The notes beneath the pieces are model-generated. The model made no database searches. It had not been told where the DNA came from and saw nothing but the letters and a program-made list of their open reading frames with translations. The position numbers were made by a program, and so were the translations under genes. A stretch of DNA of 64,000 nt from Flavobacterium johnsoniae (GTDB taxonomy: Bacteria > Bacteroidota > Bacteroidia > Flavobacteriales > Flavobacteriaceae). This document shows, piece after piece, positions 55,756-64,000 of the stretch (position 1 is the stretch's first letter; each line of letters opens with the position of its first letter). The stretch lies in NCBI RefSeq assembly GCF_001879205.1, contig NZ_MLFK01000006.1, positions 496,001 through 560,000 on the forward strand, written 5' to 3'.

Positions 55756-55956
55756 TCAGCCTTTATAGGTGGCTGTTGTATGTTTTTTAAATCTAGGATT
55801 TTTGATCACAATGCTTTCGTATTGGTTAAAAGCCTGCCGTTCTTTATTGGATAAATCATTTTTGCAGTTCCAGTTTCCGAGTCCGTCTTTAAAAATGGTA
55901 TGCTCATTAACCTTGTAACTTTCGTGGTCTGTAATTGGTTTTATTTTTACGCTCAT
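55756..55956 (-). CDS. Small early-region protein (66 aa)
   Basis: Unrecognised. No membrane segment; polar and basic (ITDHESYKVNEHTIFKDGLG, ESIVIKNPRF). Starts inside the end of the previous gene (50-base overlap). Small genes packed like this are common in phage early operons. Real gene likely, function unknown. Confidence 0.5.
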   Translation of the reverse strand: MSVKIKPITDHESYKVNEHTIFKDGLGNWNCKNDLSNKERQAFNQYESIVIKNPRFKKHTTATYKG

Positions 55957-56089
55957 TTAAGTATTGTTTAAAAATTATTTTAATTCTGAAATAAAACCAT
56001 TCACGAAATAAAAGAATTGGTTTTAAGTTGGTTGCAATAAGCAGGAGGGCTAAAAGAGCCGACGCGTAAATGTCATTATTAGGCTGCAT
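55907..56089 (-). CDS. Small membrane protein (60 aa)
   Basis: Start chosen at the ATG at 56089, which overlaps the stop of the DUF3164 gene by 11 bases (MQPNNDIYASALLALLLIAT). It has one membrane helix near the N-terminus and a very basic tail. Overlap with both neighbours suggests coupled translation. Weaker support than its neighbours because of its 50-base overlap with the 66-aa gene. Confidence 0.4.
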   Translation of the reverse strand: MQPNNDIYASALLALLLIATNLKPILLFREWFYFRIKIIFKQYLNERKNKTNYRPRKLQG

Positions 56090-56795
56090 GGCTTTGTTCG
56101 TTTTGCTGATTAAAGAAATTAAAAGCATATCCCTGTAAAAAATCTACAGAAGACATAGACAAAGGAATATTGGTTCTTACACCATTTTCATCAATTCTGC
56201 TTGCCTCAATAAACCAGCTTGATCGGATAGGTTTAAAAGAAGAAGCAATAATTTCAACACCATCGGTAAATTCTTCATTATTAAATTCTTTAGTTAGTTT
56301 TTGAAGTTCAAGAACTCGCGAACCTTTTAAATTGCCTTTAGCATCTTTCTTTAGTAAATTGAAAACAATTTTAACCAGCGATGCCGTTTCTTTGCTTGTA
56401 GAAAGCGACGAAATGTAATTTTGCACCTTTTCAATACCAATTGTCACCGTGTCATCCCAGCCTTCATTAATGCGATATCCAATCGTAATTTCTTCTTTAT
56501 CATTAGAAAAAGTATGTGACATTTGTTTTTCTTTAAAACCATAAACCTGATTTTTTAAATCCAGGATAGTTTCAAACAATTGAAACGTTTCTGTTTTGGC
56601 ATTTCTCATCATTTCAGAGGTTTCGTACAATCTTGAAAGCGCTTTCGGAATAGTTTCGGCTACCAGCTTTTTATAAGCATCTCTTTCTTCATTTTTTTTA
56701 TTTTCAATTCGGTTTAAAGCTTCCTTTAATTGCTGAGCAGAAAATTGGGATAAATCCATAGACGGGCTGATTGTGTTTGTTAAGGCTGTGTTCAT
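56079..56795 (-). CDS. DUF3164 family protein (Mu-like phage early gene)
   Basis: 238 aa, soluble. The family pattern runs through the middle: RIENKKNEERDAYKKLVAET, then LFETILDLKNQVYGFKEKQ, SDDKEEITIGYRINEGWDDT-like, and RSSWFIEASRIDENG near the end. DUF3164 genes are typical of transposable Mu-like phages, between the transposition genes and the gam/gemA region. Here no MuA/MuB transposition genes accompany it, which suggests a decayed or repurposed prophage. Start at the ATG 56795. Confidence 0.85.
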   Translation of the reverse strand: MNTALTNTISPSMDLSQFSAQQLKEALNRIENKKNEERDAYKKLVAETIPKALSRLYETSEMMRNAKTETFQLFETILDLKNQVYGFKEKQMSHTFSNDKEEITIGYRINEGWDDTVTIGIEKVQNYISSLSTSKETASLVKIVFNLLKKDAKGNLKGSRVLELQKLTKEFNNEEFTDGVEIIASSFKPIRSSWFIEASRIDENGVRTNIPLSMSSVDFLQGYAFNFFNQQNEQSHAA

Positions 56796-56823
56796 AGTAT
56801 ATTGGCTTTTAGGTTATGATAAT

Positions 56824-57102
56824 TTAGATGTGCAATAAGATTTCTTCTTTAAAAGGATCACTGTAATAAGGCTTAAAATTATAGTGGTCAGCAAGTCTCC
56901 AGACTTCTTTTAATTTGTTTTCAATTGTTTGGGAAACCGGACGCGGCAATGCGGTTTCATCTTCCAGAATATGCATCCATTGAAAACGCTCCTGATTAAT
57001 GCAGATTCTTTCTCCCGGTGTAAAAGTTCTCGATCTTTCAGAACAGTATTGAAGTGCCAGATACAATTGTGCAATTCTTGCTTCGATTTGATTTTTACTC
57101 AT
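56824..57102 (-). CDS. Small early-region protein (92 aa)
   Basis: Unrecognised soluble protein (IEARIAQLYLALQYCSERSR, FQWMHILEDETALP, ENKLKEVWRLADHY). Its ATG overlaps the stop of the 45-codon gene before it by 8 bases (ATGAGTAA), a sign of coupled translation. It is the second gene of the early operon. Position matches small regulators of phage early regions, but no motif supports a role. Confidence 0.6.
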   Translation of the reverse strand: MSKNQIEARIAQLYLALQYCSERSRTFTPGERICINQERFQWMHILEDETALPRPVSQTIENKLKEVWRLADHYNFKPYYSDPFKEEILLHI

Positions 57103-57232
57103 GATTTTTATCTAATAAGGTTCGTAATTTTTTAATGTCAGATTCTATTAAGTTTCTCTCGGGACTATTTGGATTTTCTATCAGCCAATTTTCCAGTTCC
57201 TGAATTTTTTCCTTGATTTGATTTGTTTCCAT
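57095..57232 (-). CDS. Very small early protein (45 aa)
   Basis: Starts at ATG 57232: METNQIKEKIQELENWLIEN, then PNSPERNLIESDIKKLRTLL, ending DKNHE. Mainly helical and coiled-coil-like. Overlaps the next start by 8 bases. It is the first gene of the leftward early operon, opposite the repressor. Function unknown. Confidence 0.6.
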   Translation of the reverse strand: METNQIKEKIQELENWLIENPNSPERNLIESDIKKLRTLLDKNHE

Positions 57233-57421
57233 TTAGATGATTTTTTAAGTTATGGTGATAATGTTTGCATATATTAGTGATTAATATTACTATTCATTCG
57301 TAGTTTTATTCTTATTTGGTGTAGTGCATTTATTTTTGTTTTTTTGCGCTGTAAATGTGTTTTAAGTCACTTGTATTCAGGAATTTGATTAGCTGTTTTG
57401 TTTTTGGTAAAACTTCTGCAT

Positions 57422-57437
57422 CGCATAAATTTATGCG
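57422..57437. promoter_or_regulatory. 16-bp perfect palindrome in the divergent promoter region
   Basis: CGCATAAATTTATGCG, a perfect palindrome midway between the early operon and the repressor gene. Candidate operator for the leftward promoter. The gap 57233-57537 holds no gene. Confidence 0.5.
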
Positions 57438-57446
57438 CAATTGTCT

Positions 57447-57476
57447 TGTTTTTGATATTTATTTTTCTTTACTTTG
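57447..57476 (+). promoter_or_regulatory. Possible Bacteroidota-type promoter of the repressor
   Basis: TTG at about 57446-57448 and TTACTTTG at 57469-57476, spaced 20 bases, near the flavobacterial pattern TTG-n(17-20)-TAnnTTTG with one mismatch. Transcription would start near 57483, inside the inverted repeat that follows. Confidence 0.35.
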
Positions 57477-57482
57477 CAAATA

Positions 57483-57502
57483 TAATGTAAAATAATACAT
57501 TA
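57483..57502. promoter_or_regulatory. Candidate repressor operator
   Basis: Inverted repeat TAATGTA-n6-TACATTA, perfect over 7-base arms, 36 bases before the repressor start and next to the likely transcription start. Suits autoregulation by the S24 repressor. Confidence 0.5.
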
Positions 57503-57537
57503 AAGCAAATTTTTAACGTAAAAAAATACATCTTTTT

Positions 57538-58221
57538 ATGGGGTCAACTGAAAGAATGCGAGAATATCTTGATTATAAAGGGATTACTAAATATAAGTTC
57601 TGTAATGATTTAGGGTTTTCTAATAAGTTTTTAGATAACAGCAGTAATATGGGAACAGATAAGGCGTGTAAAATTTTACACTACTATCCGGAAATTAATT
57701 CCGAGTGGCTTTTAACCGGAAACGGACCCATGATAAAAGAGGATAATGCTAATATTGTAATTATGAATAATGACCGAAAAACAATCGATTCACTACACGT
57801 GAGTCAGGAAATACCATTATATGATTTAGAAGCTGTGGCGGGTTTAAGAGAATTATTTAACAGCGGAAAACCGCAGAGAGTTCTGGATACCATAAAAATT
57901 CCAAATCTGCCAAAATGTGATGGAGCTATTTCTGTAACAGGTGATAGTATGTATCCGCTTTTAAAATCAGGAGATATTGTACTGTATAAGGAAACGGAAT
58001 TTGAAAATATCTTTTTTGGAGAAATGTATCTGTTGAGTGTTAAGTTAAACGACTGGGAAGAATACATTACTGTAAAATATGTTCAGAAATCAGATCAGGG
58101 AACGGAGTTTGTAAAACTGGTAAGTCAGAATTCTCATCATCAGCCAAAAGATATCCATATTTCAAAAATCTCAGCATTGGCACTTATAAAAGCCAGTATT
58201 CGTATTAATACGATGATGTAA
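57538..58221 (+). CDS. S24/LexA-type self-cleaving phage repressor
   Basis: 227 aa. An N-terminal helix-turn-helix-like region (REYLDYKGITKYKFCNDLGF, ~8-65, with WLLTGNGPM as usual in this group) is followed by an S24 peptidase domain. Key residues can be placed: cleavage Ala101-Gly102 in EAVAGLREL, catalytic Ser137 in TGDSMYP and Lys180 in ITVKYV. Their spacing fits LexA/CI-type proteins, which cut themselves when RecA is activated by DNA damage. Divergent from the early operon. It is the likely switch that keeps the 40-kb region silent. Confidence 0.9.
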   Translation: MGSTERMREYLDYKGITKYKFCNDLGFSNKFLDNSSNMGTDKACKILHYYPEINSEWLLTGNGPMIKEDNANIVIMNNDRKTIDSLHVSQEIPLYDLEAVAGLRELFNSGKPQRVLDTIKIPNLPKCDGAISVTGDSMYPLLKSGDIVLYKETEFENIFFGEMYLLSVKLNDWEEYITVKYVQKSDQGTEFVKLVSQNSHHQPKDIHISKISALALIKASIRINTMM

Positions 58222-58452
58222 CTTTTGATACTTTCAAATTGTAAAAAAAATGGAAACCTTTAAATTGCTGATTTATAGGTTTTTATTTTTTAATGAATAG
58301 TTTTGCTTTTATCAATAAGTACAAATACACCCCTTAAAAAGAAAATATAAAGACTTCTGTTTTTTGTATTAGATTTACCTTGCAGGACGTTTGACACCTC
58401 TTTTGTATCAAATTAATTCAAATTTAATTGTTGAGCTCTTATTGTTTCATGT

Positions 58453-61400
58453 ATGAAAAGCATTAAAAACTATATTTTAAGTTGCATTTTACTGTATTCC
58501 ATTCCATTTTGTTCTCTTGCCCAGAGTTCGGATTTGTATTTCGATCATATCGATTACGATGTGAGTTTTTCGCAGAGTATGATTTCGAGCATTCATCAAA
58601 CCAAAAAAGGATTTATCTGGATAGGAACTGCAAACGGATTAATTAGTTATGATGGTTATACCTTTTTAAGATATGCTTATAATAAGGACATCTTAAATAC
58701 CATAAGCAACAACCACATTAATGTTATTTTAGAAGATAACGAAAGAGAACTCTGGATAGGAACCAATAATGGCTTGAATCTTTTTAAGAAAAGAGAACGT
58801 GATTTTTTAAGAGTCGATGTTCAAAAAGTAAAAGGAGGAAGAAACTACATTTCATCAATCATTCAGGATGATCAAAATAGAATCTGGATTGGGACTTTTG
58901 GAGGAGTCAAACGCTTAAATAAAAAGCAGTATTTATTAGAGGAAATTTCAAACGATCATAATTCCCCTTTTAGAAAAAGCAGGGTTTTATCACTTTTTTA
59001 TGATCGTAATTATGGCGTTTTAGTGGGAACAGCCAAAGGACTGGAATGTTTTGATCCTAAAAATGGCTCAAAAAAAGAACTTCCAAAAGCTTTAAAAGAA
59101 AATGAAGCTTTAATCCATTCGAAGATCTGGAAAATAATCAAAGAAAAAAATGGCGATTTATGGTTTGCGACAGAAGCAAATGGAGTCTTCCATTATAACG
59201 TGGCCGAAAATTCCGTAAAAAATTATCTGCAGAATTTCAGCAATGCCAAAAGTTTATCGTCAAATTGGGTCAATGATATTGTGGCAGTCGATGCCAATAC
59301 GATTTGGTTTGCCACAAAAAACGGATTATGTGTTTATAAAAAAGACAAAAACGAGTTCACAAAATACCAGCACAATCCGCTCACGAGTTACAGCTTGTCA
59401 GATGATGATGTAAAATGTTTTCTAAAAGACCGTCATGACGATATCTGGATTGGCACCAATGGCGGAGGTGTAAACTTTTTCCAGAAAACCAATACCAATT
59501 TCACCAACGTAAGAGAAGTTATAAAACCCAATTTCGGATTAAATAGTGCACTTGTAAATGCGGTTTCAAAAGAAAATAACGGCTCTGTCTGGGTAGGAAC
59601 AAATGGCGGTGGTTTGAACTTTCTGGATTTTAGAACGAACAGAAATGCGATTTATTTAATTGATTCTAATGATTTTGATAAAAGCGTGAATATGATTACC
59701 GCTTTAGTCAGTCAGAATCAGCAGAATTTGTTTTGCGGAACTTTCAACGGTTTGTTTAAGTTCAATAAAAACAGCAGAACATTCAGTAAAATTCCGCTTT
59801 CTCCAAACCCGAAAGAACGCAACCGGCCTATTACTTCTTTATTAGTAGATAATAATGATTTGTGGGTAGGAACAAACGGAAACGGATTAAAAAAAATACT
59901 CCCGGACGGCACCATCGAAAGTTATATGGCCGACGGAACTTCAAACGCGCTCAGCGATAACTTTATTACAGACATAGCAAATCGCGAAAATGGTTTGTGG
60001 ATCGCAACTCAGTACGGTTTGAATTTTTTCGATAAAAAGCTTAAAAGAGTAACCAAAATCTATAAATCAGGAAAAGCCAGCGGATTACCAAATAACAGTC
60101 TTACGGTTATGTTTACCGATTCTAAAAACAGATTTTGGGTAGGTTCTGAAAGCGGGGGAATCAATTTATTGAATGAAAAATCCGGACATTTTTTCGAAAT
60201 CAACCGCGCTTTGGGTTTTACAGATGAAACCATTAAGAGTATTTCAGAAGATGGAGAAGGCAATATCTGGGTGAGCGACAATAATTTATTGTATAAAATA
60301 AGAACAAAAAAGTTTAAAACAAATCCGCATATTTCTGATTTTGAGATTACATCTTATTCCTCAAAAGATGGTTTAAAAGTAAAACAGTTTTCGAATAACA
60401 GCAGTTTAAAACTGAATGACAACGAAATGCTTTTTGGTTCTTCCAATGGCCTGATCGTTTTTAATCCGTCAAAACTCATAAAGACTCCGGATAATGCCGA
60501 GATTGTGTTGACCAAACTGATTGTAAACAATGAAGAAATCAGACCTGGAAATAATGCCGTTGATTTAAAAGAAGATATAAGCGAAACGCAGGAAATTACT
60601 TTGAGTCACGATCAGGGATATATAGGTCTTGAATTTAGCGCAATGAATTTTGTAACGCCGGAAAAAAATGAATATGCTTATAAACTCGAAAGTTCTTTTA
60701 ATAAAGACGATTGGCATACCATTGGTTCACAGCATTACATCAATCTGACCAATTTAAATTCAGGAACATATCTCTTAAAAATTAAAACTTCAGATGGAGG
60801 AGGGAAGTGGAATCCGGCCGTTAAAACCTTAAAAATAATCATGTTGCCGCCGTGGTGGAAAACGTGGTGGGCGTATATTTTCTATTTTGGAATTTTAATT
60901 GCAGGCGCCGTTTTATTGTTCCGATTTTTCAGAAATAAAGAATTATTAAAACAAGCCTTTTATCTGGAACAGGTCGAAAAAGAAAGACAGGAAGAATTGT
61001 ATAAAATGAAACTGGATTTCTTTACCAATGTTTCGCACGAAATCAGAACGCCGTTAACTTTGATTAGCGGGCCGGTTGAAGAACTTTTAAATAGTGCCGA
61101 AAAGAATTCGAATCTTGAACACAAACTCAAAGTCATCAAAAACAATTCAGACCGATTATTGAAACTGGTCAATGAATTAATGGATTTTAGAAAAGCAGAA
61201 AAAGGCAGTATGAAAATTTACTGCGAACAGCAGGATATTGTTTCTTTCTGTTTCGATATCTACGAATCGTTCCGCGGATTTGCTGTTGAGAAAAAAATCG
61301 ATTATAAATTCGTTCTCAACATCAATACCGCTTTGATTTATTTTGATAAAAACCAGATGGAGAAAGTGATTTATAATCTGCTTTCGAATGCCTTTAAATT

Positions 61401-62583
61401 TACCAGTAAAAATGGCCGAATCACGTTGGCTGTCGAACAAAAAGAAGATTCAGATTCCATAGAAATAAAAGTCAAAGACAACGGAATCGGTATTCCGGAA
61501 AACCGAAAAAAGAAAATCTTCAAAAACTTTTTTCAATTAGACGACCGCGGAAGTGCAAATTTAGGAAGCGGAATTGGTCTTGCTTTAAGCAAAAGTATTG
61601 TAGAACTGCATCACGGAGAAATAAAAGTACAGACAGAAGCGGATGTCAATTTCAACACCATATTTACGATTACTTTAAAGAAAGGAAAAGACCATTTTAA
61701 AAAGTCACAGATTGTTGAAAATGCCATTAAAATAGAAGAAAATGCAAGTCCAATTTCGGATGTGAAAACCGAAGTTGAAACCTATGAAGCCGAATATCTG
61801 GAAGAACCGGAAAATAGTTCTAAAAAGACCATTCTGGTGATAGAAGATAATGAAGAAGTTTTGTCTTTTGTCTACGATATTCTGTACACCGATTACAAGG
61901 TCCTGAAATTTACAGATGGAATAAAAGCACTGGAATACATGGAAAAAGAGATTCCGGATCTTATTGTAAGCGATGTCATGATGCCGGAAATGGATGGTTT
62001 TGAATTGTGTAAAATCCTAAAAACAAACCTCAATACCAATCATATTCCCGTTATTTTATTAACGGCAAAATCTTCGACTTTAAATAGAATCGAAGGACTT
62101 TCAACAGGAGCTGATGCTTATATCTCAAAACCTTTCAGCATTGAAGAATTAAAACTGACAATTGCCAATTTATTATCTGCAAAAGAAATAATGCGTCAGA
62201 AATACGGCGAGGGATTTAGTACAGATGCTGAGGAAGAAAACATAAATACGCCCGAAGGTTTATTCGTAAAAAAACTAACCCTAATCATCGAAGCCAATAT
62301 CGATAATACCGATTTTGATGTTAATGATCTGGTTCGCGAAATTGGAATGAGCAGAACCGTACTTTATAAAAAAGTACAAACCCTTACCAATCAATCCGTA
62401 GCCGGTTTTATAAAAAACATGCGATTAAAAAAAGCCGCCAGTTTATTACTAAATACCAGTTATTCAGTATCAGAAGTGACCAATATGGTAGGTTTTAATG
62501 ATCGAAAACACTTTAGCAAAGAGTTTAAAAGGTTTTATAATTTATCGCCTAGTGAATATAAAAATTCACATTTAAATAATTAA
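58453..62583 (+). CDS. Hybrid two-component system regulator (one-protein HTCS)
   Basis: 1376 aa. After a signal peptide (to LAQ) come about 14 regulator-propeller repeats (residues ~30-660; IWIGTANGL, LWIGTNNGL, IWIGTNGGG), a Y_Y_Y domain (~670-800), a membrane helix (~805-830, WWAYIFYFGILIAGAVLLF), a histidine kinase with the His in FFTNVSHEIRTPL (about 862) and ATP-binding NAFKFT, GIGIPENRKKKIF motifs, a receiver domain with Asp about 1174 in VSDVMMPEMDG, and a C-terminal AraC-type DNA-binding domain ending in VTNMVGFNDRKHFSKEFKRF. This layout senses a sugar in the periplasm and turns on the nearby susCD locus. The SusC gene 485 bases downstream is a likely target. Confidence 0.97.
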   Translation: MKSIKNYILSCILLYSIPFCSLAQSSDLYFDHIDYDVSFSQSMISSIHQTKKGFIWIGTANGLISYDGYTFLRYAYNKDILNTISNNHINVILEDNERELWIGTNNGLNLFKKRERDFLRVDVQKVKGGRNYISSIIQDDQNRIWIGTFGGVKRLNKKQYLLEEISNDHNSPFRKSRVLSLFYDRNYGVLVGTAKGLECFDPKNGSKKELPKALKENEALIHSKIWKIIKEKNGDLWFATEANGVFHYNVAENSVKNYLQNFSNAKSLSSNWVNDIVAVDANTIWFATKNGLCVYKKDKNEFTKYQHNPLTSYSLSDDDVKCFLKDRHDDIWIGTNGGGVNFFQKTNTNFTNVREVIKPNFGLNSALVNAVSKENNGSVWVGTNGGGLNFLDFRTNRNAIYLIDSNDFDKSVNMITALVSQNQQNLFCGTFNGLFKFNKNSRTFSKIPLSPNPKERNRPITSLLVDNNDLWVGTNGNGLKKILPDGTIESYMADGTSNALSDNFITDIANRENGLWIATQYGLNFFDKKLKRVTKIYKSGKASGLPNNSLTVMFTDSKNRFWVGSESGGINLLNEKSGHFFEINRALGFTDETIKSISEDGEGNIWVSDNNLLYKIRTKKFKTNPHISDFEITSYSSKDGLKVKQFSNNSSLKLNDNEMLFGSSNGLIVFNPSKLIKTPDNAEIVLTKLIVNNEEIRPGNNAVDLKEDISETQEITLSHDQGYIGLEFSAMNFVTPEKNEYAYKLESSFNKDDWHTIGSQHYINLTNLNSGTYLLKIKTSDGGGKWNPAVKTLKIIMLPPWWKTWWAYIFYFGILIAGAVLLFRFFRNKELLKQAFYLEQVEKERQEELYKMKLDFFTNVSHEIRTPLTLISGPVEELLNSAEKNSNLEHKLKVIKNNSDRLLKLVNELMDFRKAEKGSMKIYCEQQDIVSFCFDIYESFRGFAVEKKIDYKFVLNINTALIYFDKNQMEKVIYNLLSNAFKFTSKNGRITLAVEQKEDSDSIEIKVKDNGIGIPENRKKKIFKNFFQLDDRGSANLGSGIGLALSKSIVELHHGEIKVQTEADVNFNTIFTITLKKGKDHFKKSQIVENAIKIEENASPISDVKTEVETYEAEYLEEPENSSKKTILVIEDNEEVLSFVYDILYTDYKVLKFTDGIKALEYMEKEIPDLIVSDVMMPEMDGFELCKILKTNLNTNHIPVILLTAKSSTLNRIEGLSTGADAYISKPFSIEELKLTIANLLSAKEIMRQKYGEGFSTDAEEENINTPEGLFVKKLTLIIEANIDNTDFDVNDLVREIGMSRTVLYKKVQTLTNQSVAGFIKNMRLKKAASLLLNTSYSVSEVTNMVGFNDRKHFSKEFKRFYNLSPSEYKNSHLNN

Positions 62584-62594
62584 CCGCAAAGATT

Positions 62595-62720
62595 AATTGA
62601 ACACGGATGAAACAGATTCGCTATCGCGAAAAGACTGATTGACGCAGATATTCTATAATTTAAATCCGTTTTAATCCGCGTTTTTGCGATAGCAAATCAG
62701 TAAAATCCGCGTCTAATTTT
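62595..62720. repeat. Dispersed intergenic repeat
   Basis: Contains ACGGATGAAACAGATT, CGCTATCGCGAAAA and TTTTTGCGATAGCA in imperfect inverted order, a composition typical of flavobacterial intergenic repeats. A short related piece lies at 12524-12540. The gap 62584-63067 between the regulator and SusC holds this, a terminator and a palindrome. Confidence 0.5.
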
Positions 62721-62768
62721 GAGTTTGGTTTATTTATATATTACTAATACGTTCAAAATAATATAAAT

Positions 62769-62813
62769 AAAGTCCGCAAAGTTTAATTCAAGCTTTGCGG
62801 ACTTTGCGTTTTT
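62769..62813 (+). terminator. Terminator after the hybrid regulator
   Basis: A perfect 13-bp stem (AAAGTCCGCAAAG / CTTTGCGGACTTT) with an 11-base loop, followed by GCG and a T-run. It isolates the regulator transcript from the SusC gene. Confidence 0.88.
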
Positions 62814-62824
62814 ATTCTTTGCTA

Positions 62825-62838
62825 CCGATAGCTATCGG
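62825..62838. repeat. 14-bp palindrome CCGATAGCTATCGG
   Basis: A perfect palindrome of the kind scattered between genes in Flavobacterium. It lies just after the terminator. Confidence 0.55.
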
Positions 62839-63067
62839 GATTGCGATTAAACTAAATTGGAAAACATGAGGATTAAGTGAACTTTAATTTTTTAAGTTTT
62901 TTATTACGAATACCGTTTTTAAAGGTCTAATAACGGATTAAATTCGTAAAAAAGCACATTAATCCCCCTAAAAACGAATATCTTCCTCCCCTTAAAATGT
63001 CATTTATTAATCACATTTGCAATCAAATCATGACTGATTTTACACTAACTAACCAAAAAAATAACTT

Positions 63068-64000
63068 ATGAAAAAAAACAAACATGACAAGATGTTTTTT
63101 CTTGAAGGAAATTATCTAAAACTAATTTTACTGCTGTTTATGTGTATTCTTTCGACCACAACGAATGCACAGGAAAGTTCGATTTCAGGAAAAGTAGTCG
63201 ATAATGCAGGACTGCCTTTGCCAGGTGTAAATGTACATGTTAAAGGAACAACAAAAGGAACCCAAACAGATTTTGACGGAAACTTTACTATAACGACAGC
63301 TCCAAAAAGTACACTCGTTTTTTCTTTTATAGGAATGGATGAGGTTTCGGTGGAAACTGAAAATAAAAAGAACTTAAAAGTTGTGATGAAAGCAAGTTCT
63401 CAGGCACTTGACGAAATTATAGTCGTAGGTTATGGAACTAAAAAGAAAAGTGACGTAATTAGTTCTGTAGCTTCGGTTAAACCGGGTGATATGACTAAAG
63501 TTGCTACTTCTGACGTGGGGGAAATGCTGAGAGGTAAAGCAGCCGGGGTTCAGGTGTCATTAGCTGATGGCGGACCAGGAAGTTCTTCATCTATACAAAT
63601 TAGAGGAAAAAAATCAATTAACGGAAGTAACGAACCTATCGTAATTGCAGATGGTATTGTAATAGGAAACATCAATGATATTAATGCCAATGATATTGCT
63701 TCTTTAGAAATTTTAAAAGATGCCGCTGCACAGTCTATTTATGGAGCAAGAGCTTCAAATGGGGTTATTTTAATTACAACCAAAAGAGGAAAAACAGGAA
63801 AGGCAAAAATTGCTTATAATGGTTTCTCGGGATTACAGACAATCAATAGAAATTTTGATATCTATAGCGGCGAAGAGTTTGCCCAGCTAAAAAGAGAAGC
63901 CTATAGAACAAGTAACAATGGTGTTTACAGACCAGACGATCAGGTTTTTTCTCCGCTTGAATTAGAATCGGTTCAATCCGGAAAATATATCGATTGGGAA
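63068..64000 (+). CDS. SusC/RagA-type TonB-dependent transporter (3' end outside window)
   Basis: About 311 residues are visible. ATG at 63068, a long N-terminal leader with a signal sequence ending NAQ, the carboxypeptidase-like domain (SISGKVVDNAGLPLPGVNV, ~40-115), the TonB-box region LDEIIVVGYGTKKKSD, and the plug with GEMLRGKAAGVQVSLADG and IYGARASNGVILITTKRG. It is the second SusC of the window and of a different subgroup from the one at 6.3 kb: its TonB-box region reads IIVVGYGT, against VVVTALGI there. The hybrid regulator upstream probably controls it. Confidence 0.95.
   Translation, partial: MKKNKHDKMFFLEGNYLKLILLLFMCILSTTTNAQESSISGKVVDNAGLPLPGVNVHVKGTTKGTQTDFDGNFTITTAPKSTLVFSFIGMDEVSVETENKKNLKVVMKASSQALDEIIVVGYGTKKKSDVISSVASVKPGDMTKVATSDVGEMLRGKAAGVQVSLADGGPGSSSSIQIRGKKSINGSNEPIVIADGIVIGNINDINANDIASLEILKDAAAQSIYGARASNGVILITTKRGKTGKAKIAYNGFSGLQTINRNFDIYSGEEFAQLKREAYRTSNNGVYRPDDQVFSPLELESVQSGKYIDWE

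Noticed and set aside
17652..57232. A tailocin or extracellular contractile injection system
   Set aside because: Fibre and chaperone genes are present, but I find no sheath, tube, baseplate, spike or AAA+ ATPase gene anywhere in the window.
17652..58221. An intact, inducible prophage
   Set aside because: No integrase or transposase, terminase, portal or capsid gene is recognisable, and both flanks are ordinary chromosomal genes.

Overview
The window looks like the chromosome of a Flavobacterium or close relative (Bacteroidota). It is AT-rich, has paired SusC/SusD genes with glycoside hydrolases, a hybrid two-component regulator with a propeller sensor, Bacteroidota-type lipoproteins, and the short palindromic intergenic repeats common in this genus. 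No rRNA, tRNA or CRISPR was seen.

Region 1 (1-13.6 kb, + strand) is a polysaccharide-utilisation locus: GH29 alpha-L-fucosidase (cut by the window start), GH92 alpha-mannosidase, GH3 beta-glycosidase with a PA14 insert, SusC, SusD, a sialidase-like propeller lipoprotein, a fucose/rhamnose mutarotase and an M28 peptidase. Together they suggest outer-membrane import and trimming of a fucose- and mannose-containing glycan or glycoprotein. Region 2 (13.7-17.5 kb, - strand) holds two unknown small exported proteins and a large MscS-type channel.

Region 3 (17.6-57.5 kb, - strand, about 40 kb) is the unusual part. It starts like a transposable (Mu-like) prophage: a self-cleaving S24/LexA-type repressor (+ strand, 57.5-58.2 kb) faces an early operon of small genes with a DUF3164 gene. 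A lysis cassette follows (small membrane protein, CHAP endolysin, and a protein with the lipobox plus C-terminal membrane anchor of a unimolecular spanin). Tail-fibre parts are also present (a fibre with a gp53-like C-terminus, a tail-fibre chaperone, and a set of modular fibre, propeller and leucine-rich-repeat proteins). No integrase, transposase, terminase, portal, capsid, sheath, tube or baseplate gene is recognisable. In their place are very large proteins (2479, 2243, 1086 and 722 aa). The 2243-aa protein carries tandem von Willebrand A domains. The 1086-aa protein looks like a polymorphic toxin followed by its immunity gene and an eroded array of orphan toxin-immunity units, with REP-like palindromic elements where toxin domains are missing. 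A 33-bp motif with an inverted repeat lies upstream of both the lysis genes and the giant-protein operon and may be a shared late promoter or operator. The simplest reading is a phage-derived, damage-inducible, lysis-coupled release system for giant adhesive or toxic proteins. This is a hypothesis; only its parts are supported by the sequence.

Region 4 (58.4-64 kb, + strand) is the start of another utilisation locus: a 1376-aa hybrid two-component sensor/regulator and, after a terminator and repeat-rich gap, a SusC gene cut by the window end.
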